Positions 1 through 10,539 of a stretch of 64,000 bases of DNA are shown one piece after another (position 1 is the first letter of the stretch; every line of letters starts with the position of its first letter). A model generated the notes under the pieces. That model saw nothing but the letters and a program-made list of their open reading frames with translations, made no database searches and was not told where the DNA came from. This stretch comes from Cordylochernes scorpioides (Eukaryota; Arthropoda; Arachnida; Pseudoscorpiones; Chernetidae): positions 71,460,778-71,524,777 of the forward strand of contig CP092875.1 in NCBI GenBank assembly GCA_030710605.1, read 5' to 3'. A program made the translations under genes and the position numbers.

Positions 1-265
1 GGATTTAATAAAATATTTATTTTTCCAATATTTCGGCTGGCTGAACGCCAACCTTTATCGAGGAATTACATTTTTGTATACACAAACTCAGCGCCGCATA
101 GGATAACACTATGCGGCGCTGAGTTTGTGTATACAAAAATGTAATGCCTCGATAAAGGTTGGCGTTCAGCCAGCCGAAATATTAGAAAAATAAATATTTT
201 ATTAAATCCAATATATGTCTTTTATTATCTAATGAATTAAATATGGATTGCTCTATTTTCAAAAC
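1..265. repeat. Palindromic foldback element (family FB-1)
   Basis: Bases 1-99 and 111-209 are near-perfect inverted arms around an 11-base loop, so the unit folds into one long hairpin. The right flank (210-265) ends in GGATTGCTCTATTTTC, which also ends the FB-1 copies at 34240, 40902 and 58830. The left end is cut by the window edge. The arm contains a small stem GTTGGC/GCCAGC followed by CGAAA (148-178). No coding capacity is seen, and it is probably a non-autonomous mobile element. Other copies: 16863-17010, 40672-40902, 44249-44405, 46826-46975 and 58690-58860. Confidence 0.8.
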
Positions 266-1398
266 AACTATATATATATTTCCCTACACTTTATCTACCC
301 TTTATTTACTATTTTATTATATATTTTTTTACATCTTTGTAACAATTGATTAGAAGAATCAATAAAAATGTTTAAATTGTTAATTGTCTACGTTATATAT
401 TCTTTAGCTAGTAGTGCAGTCAGCCTGTAGTGACAAAGCTTTACTCCCTCAAGAATATGAAAGCGTTATATCCCCAAAGAATCTCTTCAACAAATTCACT
501 TAGGAATAGGATAACGTGAATCTTTGAATCTTACAATCAGCATTCCTGTCTGCATCACTTGATATCCTCATCTCTTATACTGAAGAACCATTGCTACCAT
601 CCCAAACATTGTATTAGCGCTGATTTTGAAGATGTTTTAGCATCCTTTTTTTTTCTGCAAATAGAAGTAAATTCCTAAATTTTATTTTGAATGTTCAATT
701 TCCACATAATCGAGCATCCGAATTCTCTTTTGTTTTAAATTACTACATTCAATATACACTTAAACCTTTATATAAAATGATATATATTGGCCCCCATTAG
801 ATATTGCTTAATTTTTCAATATTTCAATTAACAGACTATCTTCATTAAGGTACAATCTATTCAAAACATGACAAAATAAATACGTTATTGCAAATTTATT
901 AAGGTTGACCTTCTTAGCAGAAATAATGGTAAATTAAATAAAAATATGAACTTATGGAGAGCGAAAGAAATGAACATTTTTTATATATAAAAATGCTTAA
1001 ATATTCTGTATAATCTTTATTGCAAAGGATTCTTGACAATTTTCTACATATATTACGTATTGATAGATTAGAAGATATTGTTTTGTACCAAATTTCGGAA
1101 CTAAAACATCGTTAGTATCACCGGACGGGAATGTCGGTCAACTGCTATCAATAAAATCAATAGCCCCCGGAAGTGGTCCGTTCCGGAGTGGACAAACGGT
1201 GTCAATTAGACAGGACACCGTGGGACAGTTTGTCACTTGGCGCTACACGATGTAGACATGCTCTATCCATTCTCTGCCAAACCCTTTCTTTATATCACTA
1301 AAAGTCTTTTCTAAACATACACAGAATGTTCCATTTAAAATTATATACACATTCTACTGGACGAAAAACCTATGAGAAGATGAAGAGGATGGCTGAGG
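266..1398. other. AT-rich stretch without a recognised gene
   Basis: I see no convincing coding sequence. The only structured part is a hairpin at 1190-1234 (GACAAAC with GTTTGTC, and GGTGTC with GACACC) inside a slightly GC-richer patch at 1105-1260. Its origin is not recognised. Confidence 0.5.
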
Positions 1399-1852
1399 AA
1401 GTATGGAGAGACCATGTGGCCTACCCTCAGTATGGAACGCTTCACGATTTTGCGTGTCATCCTTGCGCAGGGGCCATGCCCTCAGGCCTACCCTCAGTAG
1501 AAGAAGGCACTGAAGGAGGAAGTATGGAGAGACCATGTGGCCCACCCTCAGTAGAGGAAGGCATTGAAGGAAGGAGATATGGAGAGACCATGTAGCCCAC
1601 CTTCAGTAGAGGAAGGCATTGAAGGAGGGAAGTATAGAGAGACCATGTGGCCAACCCTCAGTAGAGGAAGGCATTGAAGGAAGGAGATATGGAGAGACCA
1701 TGTTGCCCACCCTCAGTAGAGGAAGGCATTGAAGGAAGGAGATATGGAGAGACCATGTAGCCCACCTTCAGTAGAGGAAGGCATTGAAGGAGGGAAGTAT
1801 AGAGAGATCATGTGGCCAACCCTCAGTAGAGGAAGGCATTGAAGGAGGAGGA
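1399..1852. repeat. 55-bp tandem repeat (minisatellite)
   Basis: The unit begins TATGGAGAGACCATGT and continues through a CCCTCAGTAGAGGAAGGCAT block. Copies start at 1523, 1578, 1633, 1688, 1743 and 1798, exactly 55 bases apart, with a degenerate earlier copy at 1402. Two unit variants alternate: one ends GGAAGGAGATA, the other GAGGGAAGTA. This suggests 110-bp dimer amplification. Frames open through it are by-products, not genes. Confidence 0.9.
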
Positions 1853-1954
1853 CACATTCTACTACAAGAGAGGATCGTAAATTTCAAAAAATGCATATAT
1901 CTCTCCTTATCCAATCCCAGGAAAAAAAAAGTGTTAATTAAAATGTCCGTTGTC

Positions 1955-2140
1955 GTTCTGCAGACAATCGCTGGCGGCGCCCAGACGACGTTGGGAGGGG
2001 CGGTTTCAAATGGATAGGTGTCACGTGATAGCGTGCGAAGCCTATTTCCGGCCGAGGGACTTTCCCAGGAGAGCCGGCCTTGAGCCTGGGATGTGCTGCC
2101 CGGGGCGATGGCGGAAGTAAGGAGAAAGTGGAACTGACCA
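1955..2140. promoter_or_regulatory. CpG-rich block, possible promoter or old retroelement
   Basis: This block is much richer in GC and CpG than its surroundings. It contains an E-box CACGTGAC (about 2022), a CCGCCCCTCCC GC-box on the minus strand, and GATGGCGGAAGTAAGG near 2107, which pairs an ATG with an ETS-like site and a possible splice donor. These are promoter-like features, but no downstream exon is recognised and a decayed retroelement is equally possible. Confidence 0.25.
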
Positions 2141-2641
2141 ATCAACTGGTATATTAATATCAGCTCTCTCTTCTGGGAAACACCAACAGCCGTTCCGAAA
2201 TTAGCCAAATTGCTGCATCTGATTAAATTCCTTACTCGTTGAGCTTTGCATTTGCATATAGGCCTTGGTTTTTAATCCTATTTTGAGTGTTTTATTAATT
2301 AGCACTCTCTTATTTTATAGCCTATAGATTGAAGCAGCCACTTCTTTGGGGATTGAATCAGAATGAATGAAGATAGAACAAGATGCTTCTTAGCATAACT
2401 ACCCGTATTATGCAACGTCGTGGTTTTAGCCGCATACAACAGGTAAACGTGTAGGCTCGCTTTAGATAGATTTTCCAATATTTGCATAATTATATATTGT
2501 ACGTAATGCTAGACACACTTCACAGATAATTGTCCGTGTGTGTGAGGAAAAAGAAAGGGTTTCTTACATATGTACCACTCTCAGTTTACATCTAGAATCT
2601 AATTCGACACATTGTAGTTACAAATATACAAGATTCTACTG

Positions 2642-2693
2642 GGTTGTTGCACTCTATGGTAAAGTTCAAACATTACCATAGAATGCAACAACC
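2642..2693. repeat. Short inverted repeat (hairpin)
   Basis: GGTTGTTGCACTCTATGGTAA pairs with its reverse complement in the second arm with one mismatch, around a 10-base loop. No terminator or gene lies next to it. It is probably a small foldback remnant. Confidence 0.7.
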
Positions 2694-3455
2694 GTTGCAA
2701 AAGTTCAAACATGTTAAAAGTAAGGTAGTGCCTAAAATCTTTGGCAATATGAAAGTGCAAAATCAAAAACTTTCCACACATGATGCACTTGCAGCAGAAA
2801 TCAGTATCAGCCCCCTAAGTGTCCTCAAGATAACCTATATCTTAGTACTGCTATCTGGAATTAAATAAACACAAAATAAGTAGGCAGGACTCTTCAACTC
2901 TACACCGTCATCCAACATCAGTTTAATATTGTCTTCAAGCTTGTTGGCATTCTACAATGTAGACCTTGCGAGGCACGTATCCCCGGGAGGTCAAAGATAG
3001 CTGTGAAGGCTGGATCTTATCCTCTGATTATCTTTCCTATCACACGGACCAGGGTAAACAAGGAAGAAGACATGTGATCTACACGTCTTGGAGAACGCTT
3101 ACTTGCCATCACAAACATATTATTGTTTTGTTTTTATTGTAGTTTACATTTGCAATTTTGGTATGAATTGTGGTTGCACCAATTGCATTTATTGAATTTT
3201 TCAAGCTACCTTAATAAGTATTCGGTTAATCGGTATCGTTGTTAGATGATGATCTTTATAAGATGGTACTACGTAACTTCTGGGAAATGTAAGCAATCAA
3301 AGTAAGGGATTCTGAGGAAATGGCCCCGAAGGCAAACAGAAGCTGAGTTACGGGACGTGACGGCGCATTGCTGGCAATGTACACACCGCCTGGGGCCAGC
3401 TACGGGAGCGGATTGTACGTACTTAGCTGTTGTCGGTAGGGATGATGGTCGAGAG

Positions 3456-3657
3456 CAGGGATCGGCAAAATTTTGAGTCGGAAGTGTCAAAAATTATAAT
3501 TTACAAAATTTCAAAGTTTTTAAAGAGTCACAATTTTTTTTTTCTTACCAACAATAAATAGTACTCGCATAAATAATATTTACGTATGGAACTATATAAA
3601 GAGCTTCACATCCAAAGAGCCGCATGTGGCTCACAAGCCACAGTTTGTGGACCACTG
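3456..3657. mobile_element. Non-autonomous hAT MITE
   Basis: The element opens CAGGGATCGGCAAA and closes TTTGTGGACCACTG. The CAGNG ends and the internal GAGCCGCATGTGGCTC motif are typical of hAT superfamily elements. The flanking 8-mers GTCGAGAG (3448-3455) and GTCTATAG (3658-3665) match at 6 of 8 positions, as expected for an old 8-bp hAT target duplication. At 202 bp it has no transposase and would depend on one supplied in trans. Confidence 0.7.
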
Positions 3658-3665
3658 GTCTATAG

Positions 3666-6082
3666 GTAACATAGTTACATATCTACACTAGAATCTTTAT
3701 TCTTTTATCATGAAACTACTTCAAATAAAATGCTTAAATTGTGTTTTATAATAGAAAATAATTATTTTTATCTAAAATACTATATATAAATAACACACTA
3801 TATTGTTAGTTGTACAGAAATGATATATCTTAAGGTATTTTCACTCTTAAAATTGCCTGCAATGACCTTAATTCGAAACGGCAGTTTGTTAAACAGTAAC
3901 TTAGTAAAGTAAGGAAAATTTTGAGGTATTTTCAAGGTTTGTTTTCCTCATGAATAAAAGGGCTATTTCATGGGTAATATATATATGGGCTATGGTAGTA
4001 TGATATCGGATGCTATACTTACAGCTGACCGTTATTTCGTATTTTCTTATCATGAGGATGGGCCTCTTTTTATAGCTATAGATAAGTTGATAACCGAGTT
4101 GTGAAAACAACGATAAACAAAATAACACTGAGCCAGTTTAATCACGTGATAAGATGGTGATCATCTACCGTAGTTAGGATCTACACCTATTCCTGGCAGC
4201 AGCAGCAGCCTGGGGTGTTGGAAAGTACGAGGAAGTTGGGAATGACATAAGCGCCTGTAATATCCCGCCTACTGAGCTACCTAACCTTATCAGAATGGTT
4301 ATTCTTACACGAATATAGCATCCTGCACATCATTTAAGAAACTGTTTCGTGGTATAACATTCGAAAGATTTGGGAGAGACCGCTGCTTATCATAAAACAG
4401 CTCGAGGAACGTTAATCCTGGAATTCGAGTAATCTTTACACAAGAGGATAAGAAACAACTACACATTCGAAAGATAAAAGTGAAAAGATTTGATGAACCA
4501 TGTGTTATGTTGTTATATAAGGTAAAATTTGTGAAACCATCGGTAGAAAGTGTAGAATATTTGCATATAAACGGAGGTGAAAGTTTTGAGGTATGTCACG
4601 AACGGACAAGAGACCTTGCAACATCCTTGTGCGAGCCAAGAATACCTAAACACTGGACATAGTGCTAAACACTCCTCTGAGAATGATAATTACTAAATCT
4701 CTTTAATGGAGTCTTACCAATGGAAGAATGCACGTCAGAAGCACCAACCTTCAAACAGCCTTGTCGAGTAAAGAATACATAAAAATGAATTAGTATTGAA
4801 GAAAGATTTCTTTGGAAAGAAAGAAATTGAGGAAAGAATTCTTTGGAAATGGAAATCAACAAATTATTTGATGGAGTCACTAAGAACGCTAACATGGAAT
4901 CCCTGTGAATCGAATTCGTGTCAATCAGAGAGCTACTGACTAGGGCAGTGGAAGAGGAAGTCTCATGGGTATGACATCAGCGCCAGATGAGCCGGGTGAG
5001 TCATGGGATTCCCAGATCGACCGACCAGAGTTGGACGGAAGTGGTACCCCGACGACAAATACCATGTCGCCCCTCGAAGGACGTCAACATACTACTCCAT
5101 CTTTTTTTTCTGTCCTTTTTCTTGAGCAATTATCGGCACACACGGGTCACAACCACGTGGTTGCATTGTTGGGCGTTGGCACGATGCCATTCATTGGGTC
5201 GCACCCGCCAGGAATTCAATAGCAACCGCGATCATTAAAATTTTGATGGATTCAACACGCAGTTTACGTTTTTTTTTAAACCTTTATATTTCAGTCTGGT
5301 ACTTACATTCAGAAAAAGAAGGCTTTAGGAGAAAATTGATTTACGAACAATTATTGTAAATCCTCTTATTTTTCATAACAGTGGATTGGAAGAGTTAGCG
5401 CGAGATGTCTACGGGAATGTCAAAATGCATATTGAAGATACATGTTTCATCAAAGCACACACCATACCTTTGATAATATTAGAAGGCTGAAATCGTTTTG
5501 AAAAAATTAGGCTCTCTACTATATAGACCCGGTAAGAATTCATTATTGGTTCCTTACATTTCTAATTTGCCACCAAAAATCCAACTTTGATGTATTTCAT
5601 TACTGAAAAAGGGGTAAAAACAAAAGCCTACTCTCTTATAGGATAAGGTATTTGAAGTACATGTTAATAATTACGGTCAAAAATGTAAAAGAAAGAAGTG
5701 TCCTCTGACACAACAATTCAGCCGTTGGATACTGAAATCCCGTCAAGTTAGACAAAGCGTGAGGAAAGGTCTCAAAGGTGACATGTGTCACTAGAAAGGT
5801 CGCCAGAGTCCTACAACGACAATGGTGGAGGCCATTCGCTTGAGCGGCTTCGCCACAACACACCATGATTCCTGCATTCATTCAACGTAGGCCTCATTAT
5901 CCTTCCTGCCTGGAGGGGGAAAGAAAAGTACGAACACTTTTTGTTGAGATTTCTCCTCAACATTTTCACATTTACCCTCAAATATTAATATGATTTAATA
6001 TCAATTTGCATACAAACCCTTTGTACATATATCAATTGTGTTGATATATATATTTTTATCTTTTCATCTAACTAATAAAAAA
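3666..6082. other. No recognised gene; a few GC-rich ORF remnants
   Basis: Mostly AT-rich unique-looking sequence. A GC-richer patch at 4930-5230 has an 85-codon frame from an ATG at 4965 with low-complexity, proline/threonine-rich content that I do not recognise. A second patch at 5690-5890 opens on the minus strand. Neither shows splice sites or family motifs I can name. They are likely decayed repeats. Confidence 0.4.
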
Positions 6083-6254
6083 GTCGGTGGACGAGTGGGT
6101 AACACCCTCGATTCCCGACAGTCAATGAACCGGGATTGAATCCCGCGTTAACATTTTGTTTAATATGTAAATAACCTTCACATATTATTCACTGTTTCAA
6201 TTATCATAAACTAGGTTGCTCTTGTTGAGCGGTACCTAATAAAGTGATTTTGAA
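6083..6254 (+). mobile_element. tRNA-derived SINE
   Basis: The head has a box A-like GGTGGACGAGTGGG, and a box B-like GGGATTGAATCCC that keeps a T-stem able to pair (CGGG/CCCG). An AT-rich body follows, ending in ACCTAATAAAGTGATTTTGA. Nearly the same tail, ACCCAATAAAGTTATTTTGA, occurs at 14059-14080 after a similar GTCGCTCTTTGCG segment, so it is a repeated SINE 3' end. The acceptor stem does not close and the T-loop is altered, so this is not a working tRNA gene. Confidence 0.6.
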
Positions 6255-6482
6255 CCGGTGGTTCATCTAACTAACTTGCATACTAATTCTGTACATATTT
6301 AAAATATCCTTTCTTTTCTTTCAAAATTTTTATTTATCTTTAAATTGCAAGTGTCCCTTGGGGGACATAGCGTTCCAAGTCGAAATAAAGAATATGATTT
6401 AGAATATTTGAATATTATAAAAATTGAAACACTATGTCCATATTTCATATCGTCCAGATTATAAATGACGTCTACAAATTCT

Positions 6483-6483
6483 T

Positions 6484-6523
<40 letters not shown>

Positions 6524-6567
6524 GGCCCCTACTCAAGGATGACACGCAAAATCGCGAAGTATTCCAA
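6483..6567 (+). pseudogene. U6: U6 snRNA pseudogene, 5' stem-loop missing
   Basis: The sequence follows U6 from TACATATACTAAAATTGG through the ACAGAGA box (6507-6513), the AGC of the catalytic triad, and the internal stem-loop (GCCCCTACTCAAGGATGACACGC) to ATTCCAAT. The conserved 5' GCTTCGGCA stem-loop is replaced by the unit spacer, and substitutions lie in the internal stem-loop (ACTC for GCGC). U6 is the catalytic spliceosomal RNA. This copy lacks the cap-proximal stem and no U6-type promoter is visible. Confidence 0.85.
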
Positions 6568-6660
6568 TCTTAATATGATTTATAATATTTAAATAATATC
6601 AAATTCAAACTTTGTCCATATTTCGAATCATTCAGATTATAACTGACGTCTACAAATTCT

Positions 6661-6745
6661 TACATATACTAAAATCGGAACGATAGAGAGAAAATTAGAA
6701 TGGCCCCTGTTCAGGGATGACACGCAAAATCGTGAAGTGTTCCAA
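6661..6745 (+). pseudogene. U6: U6 snRNA pseudogene, second tandem copy
   Basis: Same extent as the copy at 6483 but more diverged: the ACAGAGA box reads AGAGAGA, the triad region reads TTAGAATGG, and the internal loop reads CTGTTCAGGG. The change in the ACAGAGA box would abolish 5' splice-site pairing in a functional U6, so it is a pseudogene. Confidence 0.85.
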
Positions 6746-6845
6746 CATTAATATGATTTATTATATCCAAATATTATAAAAATTTAAACTTTGTCCATAT
6801 TTCGTATCGTTCTGGTTGTAACTAACGTCTACAAATTCTTTCCTG

Positions 6846-8504
6846 CGAATTATTCTTTGAAAAAAAAAACAATAAAAATGGATATGGATGATGTAACCAT
6901 CATTTATTTTTCTACCAAAAATACCTCAGTCAAAATAATTTATTATTTTCATCAAAGTTTAGACAAACGCGCGCGTCAGCAAAAATAAAGGAAGTGAAAA
7001 CACAAAATATTTTCTCTCAACATTAAAAAATAATTTATATTCTCATCTCATTTATCACTTTCTATCCTAAAAAGCGAAGGCACAAAACATTTTAAAACCA
7101 AAACCTCACTAAAAATAACTTTTTATCAGAATTTGATTTATTAAACGAACAAACGATGTCAAAATGATGAGCTATCAAAGTGAAAAATCGAAAAGACTAT
7201 AGGAAATTGATGAAGTTTGGCTAAAAATACAGAAAAGAAAGAATGTTTATCATAAAACAAAAATAAAGAGGAAAGCAAAAAAGACAAGAAATCAAGGTAA
7301 TAGAAGTTTGTCTCAAAAGTTCTATTTTTCTTAAAACATTTTCTTATATTATTTGGCGAATAATATTATTACGGCGAATACATAATAATATAATGCATAA
7401 TACAATTACTTTATACATAATACAAAGAAATTATAATACAATATAATGCGGCTTATGATTGTATCCCTGGACACTTTTATTTTTCCGTTCATCATTACTC
7501 TTCACAATTCATCCTTTCATACTTCATCCCTAAGGATAGAAATAGTCGTTATTTCTCCTTAAAAAGATTAATCGTTCAAAAGAAACACTTGCGGTAAAAC
7601 TTGTCAAAAGTCATTTTACAAAGAAATTATACATAACGACAAATAATATTGGTATTTCAATTTTTTGCGAGTGTTTACAAACTTTTGGGACAATCTTGTA
7701 GGAAGAATGATAGAGTTGTAGGAAGAGTTGATTTGGGGTGGAAGCCTGGCTGAAGAGGTTGTCAAGGAAAGAAGGTCTGTCGTAAAGAAGGGGCGCCATT
7801 GACCCTGTAGGTAAGGGAGTTGTCCCATCGTTCCAGAGGGTGGGGAAGAAGATTCAGGAACGCTAAATAAAAACTTACGTTGTGGAAGAACCTAAGAAAG
7901 AAGGGTGGTATTTAAAAATAGGAATGGGCGAGACCAAACACCTGGTTGACAAGTTTGCCAATTTGATGATGTACAAGATGTTCTTGTTACGATAATGGTA
8001 CCCGTGAAATAAAAAAAGATTTGTTTGATCAAATCCTTCAAATCAGTCAACAAGCAAGTGTCGTCATCATCTAGTAAATGAAACAGTTAAGTTGAGAATA
8101 TGAAGAAATCATCTTCAGAAAAGTGGTTCTTCATCTATTTTTATATCTCGAGTCTAAGATTAATGAAAGATGACTTTAAAATGTTCTCTTTTTGTTCAAT
8201 CAGACGACAACACAACTTCAAGAAATATTCTGCGTATGGTAGGGTTAACCTAAATACAAATGCATGATAAAGCACTGAAATAGCATCTATTAAAGCATCT
8301 GTAAAAGCAGAATGCAATTTTTAAAATTCTTTTGCGTCAATGTTAAATTTCAAAAATATTTTGTACGAAAGAAAAATGTACTTTAATAATCAAAAATATA
8401 TTTTAAAAAACTTTGTGGGGACCGCTGTTTTGACTAACAAATGCATTTTGCCACTCTCAACGAAAATATTCACATTTTAAGACTATATTAAACAATGTAA
8501 GTTG
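6846..8504. other. AT-rich stretch, nothing recognised
   Basis: No gene, structured RNA or clear repeat boundary was found. A short direct-repeat run of TAATATAATGCATAATACA type lies at 7380-7445. The segment at 7490-7620 (ATAGAAATAGTCG and TTCAAAAGAAACAC) resembles 36090-36180 in reversed and shuffled form, so it is probably repeat-derived. Confidence 0.4.
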
Positions 8505-8715
8505 TACCCTTCAGTGCTGCGTATATAAGCAGAATAGTATTAGAGCTCTAAGAAGCGGTCTGATGGATTAAATTGGCGAAATCGCTGGGAGGGTTCACCA
8601 TTGATGAGCCAAGCTCTCCCAAAATATATTTTTTCGTTGCAGGGGGGTCAGTGGGGGTTTGTATTGTAAATAAAAGAAACATTCGTGCTTAAATCCTTTC
8701 ATTTTATATATTAAG
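8505..8715 (+). repeat. Two-hairpin dispersed repeat (family HP)
   Basis: This is one of about a dozen copies of a 250-300 bp family. Diagnostic blocks in order are CCTTCAGTGCTGCGTATATAAGC, TTAGAGCTCTA, then the core at 8553-8620. The core has stem 1 GCGG/CCGC (here CGCT) enclosing TTGGCGAAA, then stem 2 GGGAGGG/CTCTCCC enclosing a TGATGAGCC box. A T-rich tail follows, ending ATTCGTGCTTAAATCC. Plus-strand copies: 15181, 23438, 36465, 50999, and diverged 21790 and 49200. Minus-strand copies: 26225, 28235, 39575, 44995, 54115 and 56535. No open frame is conserved. Confidence 0.8.
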
Positions 8716-9100
8716 CAATCTGGAAAAGAAGGAAAATTTAAAAGTGAATAAAGATATATATAAAATCAATAAATAAAAAATCTACTTCTAAAATGTTAGC
8801 ATTTCTGTCAAATTGGAAGTTGTCTTGGGGAAGATATAGATAGCCCAACAAATCGGACTATACCCTATAACTCGATACCCAATGAAGGAAAAAAACACAG
8901 ACCGATGATTACGTTAAAGACAATTTCCAAATTGTTTTGGTGACTCGGAGTTCCCTACGTAAGTCAACAGCCTTTGTTATGCAAGCTTTTGTTATGAAAC
9001 GCTGAGTAGTTCAAATTTGGTTGGAAGTCTTTCAGAATGCTATAGGGAAAGGAGAAACGCGACTTTATTAGAATTCAATATATAAGAAAAAATGAGAAAA

Positions 9101-9200
9101 NNNNNNNNNNNNNNNNNNNNNNNNNNNNNNNNNNNNNNNNNNNNNNNNNNNNNNNNNNNNNNNNNNNNNNNNNNNNNNNNNNNNNNNNNNNNNNNNNNNN
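9101..9200. other. Assembly gap (100 N)
   Basis: Exactly 100 N, the usual placeholder for a gap of unknown size. Sequence on either side does not join recognisably. Confidence 0.99.
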
Positions 9201-9276
9201 GGAGAATGACCTTACTTCAAGGGATCATTTCTAAAGTTTCGTACGCAGTTCGATAACCGTACTTCGACGGGACATA

Positions 9277-9479
9277 CACTCATGGATAAAACTTAAGAAA
9301 ATTTCATATTTTGATGTCGCCGATTGTCTGTTTTTTGAAGAAGAGAAAGGCAATTTTTTTCACACTTGGTTATCGCGGTATATTCAATAAAGGTGATTTT
9401 ATTTCAAATAACTTTAAGAGTTATTGTCTGAATCCCGATATACATGCTGAAAGGTACAACTTCCTTAAGTCCATGAGTG
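9277..9479. mobile_element. Tc1/mariner-type MITE with TA target duplication
   Basis: The left end CACTCATGGATAAAACTTAAG and the right end CTTAAGTCCATGAGTG form terminal inverted repeats. Both are flanked by TA (9275-9276 and 9480-9481), the Tc1/mariner signature. At 203 bp it has no transposase. A second, more decayed copy lies at 39748-39950 and shares the interior GTTTTTTGAAGAAGA and CGATATACATGCTG. Confidence 0.8.
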
Positions 9480-9618
9480 TACGGTGTGGGCTCGCAAAGT
9501 AGATATAGTAAGAATATAAATAGCATGAATAAATAACAATACATGCATGTACAGCGAATATAGAGTTTATTTACAGTTTGTATATATAAACCTAGTAGGG
9601 CTTCAATGTCTAACTACG

Positions 9619-9641
9619 CTTGTACACGCTTGTTCGGCGGT

Positions 9642-9681
<40 letters not shown>

Positions 9682-9718
9682 GTCCCCTGCGCAAGGATGA
9701 CACGCAAAATCGTGAAGC
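9619..9718 (+). pseudogene. U6: Near full-length U6 snRNA retropseudogene with target duplication
   Basis: The copy covers U6 from a degraded 5' stem-loop (GCTTGTTCGGCGG) through TACATATACTAAAATTGG, the intact ACAGAGA box, AGC triad and internal stem-loop to CGCAAAATCGTGAAGC. It has only one substitution in the GGCCCC stretch (TCCCC). The flanks repeat: TTCAATGTCTAACTAC at 9602-9617 and TTCAATGTCTGACTAC at 9720-9735. That duplication indicates insertion by a LINE-type mechanism. The 3' end lacks the terminal TTCC and U-run. An extra GTACAC in the 5' stem argues against function. Confidence 0.85.
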
Positions 9719-9741
9719 TTTCAATGTCTGACTACAACAGG

Positions 9742-10539
9742 CTGACGAGAGCCAACAGCCCGAAACATGTACGTGGTTAACTTTTCTTGATTATTTAGCC
9801 CCAATTTTTTTAAATTATTATAGGAATGAAAAAAGCCCTACGTCAGTTAGTAGTTTTCCCGATATATTGCAATATGTGGCAATCAGTTTATATTCAATTG
9901 CAAGATCAGGAGATGATATCTTTAAATAATTTTACATCCTGATAGTACAATTGACAATTTAAATAATTTTATTGATTCTTTTAATCAATTTTTACAAAGG
10001 TGTAAAAATAAAAGAGTAAAAGGGCATATAAAGTGTAGGGGAATATATATACAAATATCTTCAGCAAGGAAGGCTTCCCCACCTTGAGAGAGTCCTCGTC
10101 CAGACAAAGATAGTACAGGCCATGATAATCATGATGTATTGAAGTTGGTGATTACTTCTGCTGTAAGAACATCACATGTCTACACTTGTAGAAATCAGTT
10201 CGACTTTTGCACTTACAAGTTCGGTTATTTGCACTCGCTGGTGGGGTTGAACTTTTGAAAAAATCGGGGGCCATTGGAACATTTTTTTTTATAGGAAAAA
10301 GTGCCAAATGCAGGATTCGATATTCTATTTAATAAGTGCATTAAAATAATGCATCCATTGAATGCATTTAAACAATGCATACATTATAAATGCATTAAAA
10401 TAATGTATACATTAAATTCATTTAAACAATGCATCCTTTTGATCTTGTCTTCACAGAATTCAGTGCAGAATAGTTTGACTTGGTATTCACATTTGTCAAA
10501 ACTGATGTTATGATACTGATCCAAGTCTACGTATTCTGT
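9742..10539. other. Inverted-repeat element remnant and AT-rich spacer
   Basis: 9742-9770 holds CTGACGAGAGCCAACA followed by GCCCGAAAC, matching one arm of the FB-4 element at 34805-35017. 10105-10250 (CAGGCCATGATAATCATG to CAGTTCGACTTTTGCACTTACAA) is repeated at 29190-29300 and 57411-57520. 10320-10440 is a run of AATGCATTTAAACAATGCAT-like short palindromic repeats that leads into the satellite. Confidence 0.6.

Larger units (their letters stand above)
6369..6845 (+). repeat. ~180-bp tandem array carrying U6 snRNA pseudogenes
   Basis: AATATGATTT marks unit starts at 6391, 6572 and 6750 (periods 181 and 178). Each unit has an AT-rich spacer ending CGTCTACAAATTCT, then U6 sequence. The third unit stops before its U6 part. 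Just before the first unit, TAGCGTTCCAAG at 6368-6379 looks like the 3' end of a lost earlier U6 copy. The array therefore arose by tandem duplication of spacer plus U6, not by independent retrocopying. Confidence 0.85.

Noticed and set aside
4965..5222. 85-codon frame as a gene
   Set aside because: No splice sites, domain, or promoter. Two overlapping frames are open over the same GC-rich patch, which suggests composition and not coding.
6083..6154. Functional tRNA gene
   Set aside because: Box A and B are present but the acceptor stem does not close, the T-loop is altered, and a SINE body and tail follow.
8553..8620. Complete hammerhead ribozyme in the HP repeat
   Set aside because: Both core boxes are present but in permuted order, with about 19 bases between them. 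That is too few to form both stem III and stem I. Kept only as a structural observation.
9619..9718. Functional U6 snRNA gene
   Set aside because: It lies between target duplications, has an altered 5' stem-loop, lacks the terminal U-run, and shows no proximal sequence element or TATA box at U6 spacing.
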